A stretch of 64,000 bases of DNA from Streptomyces sp. ACA25 (GTDB lineage Bacteria > Actinomycetota > Actinomycetes > Streptomycetales > Streptomycetaceae), in NCBI RefSeq assembly GCF_028200735.1, contig NZ_JAQKPV010000017.1, positions 31,276-95,275 of the forward strand. The letters are read 5' to 3'. The position numbers and the translations under genes were made by a program. This document shows positions 62,701-64,000 of the stretch, in pieces. Position 1 is the first letter of the stretch; the number at the start of each line of letters is the position of its first letter. A model generated the notes under the pieces. It had not been told where the DNA came from and made no database searches. It saw only the letters and a program-made list of their open reading frames with translations.

Positions 62701-64000
62701 ACGCGGCCTGACCTCCGCTGCCCCAGACCCCCGCGAGGGAGGAGAACAGTACGAACAGGTCGGCCCGGTCGCCGAGCAGGGTGTGGAGATGGGCCGCGCC
62801 GAGCACCTTCGCCCGAGCCGCGGCAGCGATCTCCGCGGGCGAGGTGAGGGCCAGCGGGACGGTGGCCGCCACACCCGCCGTGTGGATGACGCCGGTCACC
62901 GGGTGCCGGTCGAGCAGAGCGGCGAGCGCGGCGGCGTCGGAGACATCGCAGGCGGTCACCGTGGCGCGGGTGCCCGCGGCCGCCAGCTCGGCGACCAGCG
63001 CGTCCGCGCCGGGGGCCAGCGGCCCCGACCTGCTGGTGAGTACCAGGTCGGTGACGCCGCGCCCGGCAAGCCAGCGGGCGACCTCCCGGCCGAGGGCACC
63101 GGTGCCCCCCGTGACGAGTACCGCTCCGCTCGGGGTCCAGGCGTCCACCGCGGCGGTGTCCGGCGCCGGACGCCGCACACGGCGGGCGAATACGCCGGAC
63201 GGGCGGAGGGCGAGCTGGTCCTCGCCGTCCGGCGCGCCTGCGAGGACAGTGCCGAGCCTGTCGGCCGACCGCGCGTCCGCGGACTCGGGCAGGTCCAGGA
63301 GTCCGCCCCACCGTTCCGGGTGTTCCAGCGCTGCGGTGCGCGCGAGCCCCCAGACCATGGCCTGAGCAGGACTGATGTCGGCGTCGGAGCGTCCGACGGC
63401 GACGGCGCCCCGGGTGACGCACCACAGCGGTGCCGCGATCCCGGCGTCGCCGAGCGCCTGCAGGAGGGTGACGGTGCCGCCGAGCCCGACGGAGATCGCG
63501 TCGTCCTCGGGGTGCGGGCGCTCATCGAGGGCCAGCAAGGACACCACACCGGCAGCGGCAGCACCCGCGTCGGTGAGCCGTGCTGCCAGCTCAGCGCGCC
63601 CGGACCCCGGTGCAACGACGATCTCCGTGAGGTCGGCGGCCCCCAGGGCCGCCCGCAGCGTCGCGAGTTCCCCGCCGGATCCGCCCTCCGGCAGCACCAG
63701 GAGCCACCGGCCGGCCGGCACGGCCGCGGACAGCCCGACGAGGGGCCGCCACGTCACCTCGTAACGCCAGGAGTCCACCGTGGACTCCTGGCGGCGCGCC
63801 CGCCGCCAGGCCGCAAGGGCGGGCAGCACCGCGGTCAGGCCCGGCTCGTCGAGACGCAGGACCTCCGCGACGGCGGCTGTGTCTCCGCGTTCGACATCGG
63901 CCCAGAAGCGCTGTTCCGCGGGGTCCGCGCTCCGGCCGCCGGGCAACTCCGCAGCTGCTTGCGGAGCGAGGTCGGGCCAGTAGCGGTCACGGGCGAAGGC
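56789..64000 (-). CDS. Modular type I polyketide synthase, terminal modules (5' end outside window)
   Basis: At least 2400 residues are in view. The gene enters from the right edge with AFARDRYWPD, the post-AT linker. Counting from 63946 as residue 1: KR (about 60-500; GGTGALG 280, Lys 380, Ser 403, Tyr 416, Asn 420, all intact, Trp 408 suggesting A-type), ACP (Ser 585), KS (646-1060; Cys 808, His 943, His 981), AT (1172-1450; GHSVGE with Ser 1261, malonyl-type HAFH 1361-1364), KR (1545-1970; GGTGGLG kept, but Lys, Tyr and Asn replaced), ACP (Ser 2048) and thioesterase (Ser 2243, Asp 2270, His 2362). It completes and releases the macrolactone. Confidence 0.95.
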   Translation of the reverse strand, partial: AFARDRYWPDLAPQAAAELPGGRSADPAEQRFWADVERGDTAAVAEVLRLDEPGLTAVLPALAAWRRARRQESTVDSWRYEVTWRPLVGLSAAVPAGRWLLVLPEGGSGGELATLRAALGAADLTEIVVAPGSGRAELAARLTDAGAAAAGVVSLLALDERPHPEDDAISVGLGGTVTLLQALGDAGIAAPLWCVTRGAVAVGRSDADISPAQAMVWGLARTAALEHPERWGGLLDLPESADARSADRLGTVLAGAPDGEDQLALRPSGVFARRVRRPAPDTAAVDAWTPSGAVLVTGGTGALGREVARWLAGRGVTDLVLTSRSGPLAPGADALVAELAAAGTRATVTACDVSDAAALAALLDRHPVTGVIHTAGVAATVPLALTSPAEIAAAARAKVLGAAHLHTLLGDRADLFVLFSSLAGVWGSGGQAAYSAANAYLDALAEHRAARGLAVTAVAWGAWGESGMAAEGAAGDYLRERGIAPMPPELCLAALGAAVDSGRPGTVVADVDWDRFAPAFAGRRSSPLLGDLPEVRAALATPAGPEGGADRSELRSRLDAVSAADRIRILLGLVRSTVASVLGHPGPEAVDPDRSFTELGIDSLTALRVRDGVAGAAGLRLPSTLVFDHPTARAVAVNLLGRLGIQEGPAAGPALPAAPAVADDPVVIVSMSCRYPGGAVSPEQLWDLVAGGVDAMSAFPADRGWDLGGTGGFTAEGGFVHDATEFDADLFGISPREAVAMDPHQRLLLEAAWELLERGGIAPTAVRGSRTGVFVGASAAGYAGMGVLPEGSENHAMTGSSNSVISGRVSYTFGLEGPAVTIDTACSSSLVALHLAARSLRGGECSLAIAGGVTVMPTPAVFAEFGRQGGLASSGRCRSFAASADGTGWGEGVGLLLLERLSDARRNGHEVLAVVRGSAVNQDGASNGLTAPNGPAQQRVIRAALADAGLAPREVDAVEGHGTGTKLGDPIEAQAVLAAYGQDRDEPLWLGSLKSNLGHTQAASGVAGVIKMVEAMRHDTLPRTLHVDAPTPEVDWTEGAVELLTESRPWPETGRPSRAGVSSFGISGTNAHVVLEQAPEPTSDPAPELPDAVTGPAGTVVPWLLSGRSAAALRGQAARLHSLVGPAGRGGKLDLPAVARALATTRAALEHRAVLLATDAEGFRRGLGELAEDRTGQGVVRGVTGGGDLAFVFSGQGAQRAGMGRELYETYPAFADAFDAVCAHLDPGLERPLRQVVFHDADALGRTGWTQAALFAFEVALFRLLESWGVTPDRLAGHSVGELAAAHTAGVLSLADACALVAARGSLMQALPEGGAMMAVRMTEDEARKALVGYEGRVELAAVNARDDLVVSGDADAIEELAELGRKTGRRMRRLTVSHAFHSPHIDAVLDDFSAVARGLVYRPARIPLVSTVTGCADDGTMSTPGYWVRQARATVRFSDAVTTLLGQGVTRFAELGPGTTLTALVERTLERARTLADAGETLAVATQRSDRDQPTALLTALARLHTAGVTVDWGTILAPGRARVELPTYAFQRRRYWPEPVTARDAPNLPAARTAAEGAERYTVVWRPMPEPERAVPGGDWLAVTPGDSRSARLVALLREQGVRLTEVPVAEDDDRDACAKALLRALPAGQSAAGVLSLAGGVETVTAVAQALEDHPVGGLLWCLTTGAVRTGSGDPAADPRQAAVWGLGRTVGLEAPHRWGGLIDLPADPGTRTVARLAGLLAAGGAGEDQIALRATPLARRLRAAPLPAAPPRWRPAGTVLVTGGTGGLGRHLAAGLAGHGAEHLVLLSRRGADAPGAREFAASLPIGVTLAAADVTDRAAVAGVLAAIPADRPLTAVVHTVGDAGVTGLRDLDRHRLREAATAVEGARVLHELTAELDAFVLVSSAAGVWGGSGRGARAAACAALDAIAEHRDSLGLPATSISWGPWAPDTAGDADRDVDALRRRGLRPLDPDRAWGVLETAVAQSAPCVTVADVDWDLFHPAYTLSKPRPLFDELPAVQRLRAAPTGPAPATGPGAAGLDGPDRERTVLDLVRTTTASVLGHADVEPVAPDRGFLECGVDSLAALEVRTALENATGLSLPGTVVFDHPTPAALARHLSDLLGRGRSGEGAVSGPAPLGISPTDRNPVGLLNSLYREATRTGRVSEFLELIGDAARFRPVADSGAETGGPANLVTLADGPAPGFLVCVSGLTAGGGPHEFARLAAPLRGARRVAAVPLLGYGRGELLPATPEVALDWQAEGILAQADGAPVVLFGHSGGAVLAHRLAVHLAGLGAPPAALVLADVYAPDDPRLVEWNTELSEGVFDRVEQYVEMDDIRLTAMAWYGRLFWESPAPDESIPTLLVRAGEPLRVPADGGEWRSAWPAARDVVDVPGNHFTMMAEHAGTTAHAVHRWIATLW
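57990..59340 (-). other. Ketoreductase domain of the last PKS module, predicted inactive
   Basis: The domain keeps the nucleotide-binding GGTGGLGRHLAAGL and the active-site SerSer (1870-1871), but the segment that normally reads GGQxAYxxANAYLDAL reads SGRGARAAACAALDAI. The catalytic Tyr is Arg 1884 and the Asn is Cys 1888. The catalytic Lys is also gone (Ala 1849 in ATAVEGA, where the upstream KR has AKVLGA). Without these residues no reduction is expected, so the beta-keto group should be left at the last extension. Confidence 0.85.

Overview
The window reads as a piece of a Streptomyces (or close relative) chromosome. Supporting signs are very high GC with G/C-rich third positions, GTG and TTG starts, many ATGA/GTGA start-stop overlaps, a whiJ-type XRE/DUF397/ATPase trio, an SAV2177-type methyltransferase, a malonyl-CoA ligase very like MatB of S. 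coelicolor, and sites resembling Nur and DasR operators. Assignments come from reading the translated sequence by eye; no database search was run.

Layout. (1) 1-10.8 kb, ordinary chromosome: a sugar ABC transporter (binding lipoprotein plus the first 18 codons of its ATPase at the left edge), a metal-dependent membrane hydrolase, a DUF3516 helicase, an orphan roadblock protein, a secreted SGNH hydrolase, a methyltransferase, and the XRE/DUF397/RsbW-like trio. (2) 10.8-23.7 kb: a GH95 fucosidase, an NfeD/slipin membrane pair, DUF2267, the divergent xylose genes xylA and xylB-ROK repressor with an AT-rich operator candidate between them, and a matB/carboxyltransferase pair. (3) 23.7-34.3 kb: a five-gene peptide/nickel-type ABC operon behind a Nur-like box, an orphan sugar-binding lipoprotein behind a DasR-like site, an acetyl-xylan esterase family protein, a thiolase and a lipase maturation factor. 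(4) 34.4-42.0 kb: a decayed integrative element in tRNA-Pro(GGG), bounded by a 48/49-bp repeat of the tRNA 3' half. It holds integrase debris reading into the tRNA, a conjugation coupling protein cut just before its Walker A, several IS wrecks, and an intact cargo: a Crp-type regulator followed by a tight five-gene operon with a class III cyclase-like protein and a deoxyribosyltransferase/TIR-like protein. (5) 42-43.8 kb: a tandem duplication, IS481 debris and a permease remnant, otherwise empty. (6) 43.8 kb to the right edge: a macrolide-type gene cluster with a LAL regulator, P450, deoxyaminosugar genes, glycosyltransferase, DrrAB-like exporter and the terminal type I polyketide synthase, whose 5' end lies beyond the window.

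How the parts work together. The sugar genes (2,3-dehydratase, 3-aminotransferase, N,N-dimethyltransferase, 3,5-epimerase, 4-ketoreductase, glycosyltransferase) fit a TDP-2,3,6-trideoxy-3-dimethylamino-L-hexose of the rhodosamine/megosamine kind. TDP-glucose synthase and 4,6-dehydratase are not in the window. The PKS end reads KR-ACP-KS-AT-KR-ACP-TE. The last AT carries the malonyl-type HAFH motif, and the last KR has lost the lysine, tyrosine and asparagine of its active site, so a polyketide with a 3-keto, C2-unsubstituted carboxyl end is predicted. The best candidate for an undescribed system is the cyclase/Crp/TIR-like cassette in the tRNA island, which resembles cyclic-nucleotide defence systems such as Pycsar in its parts but not in its arrangement.
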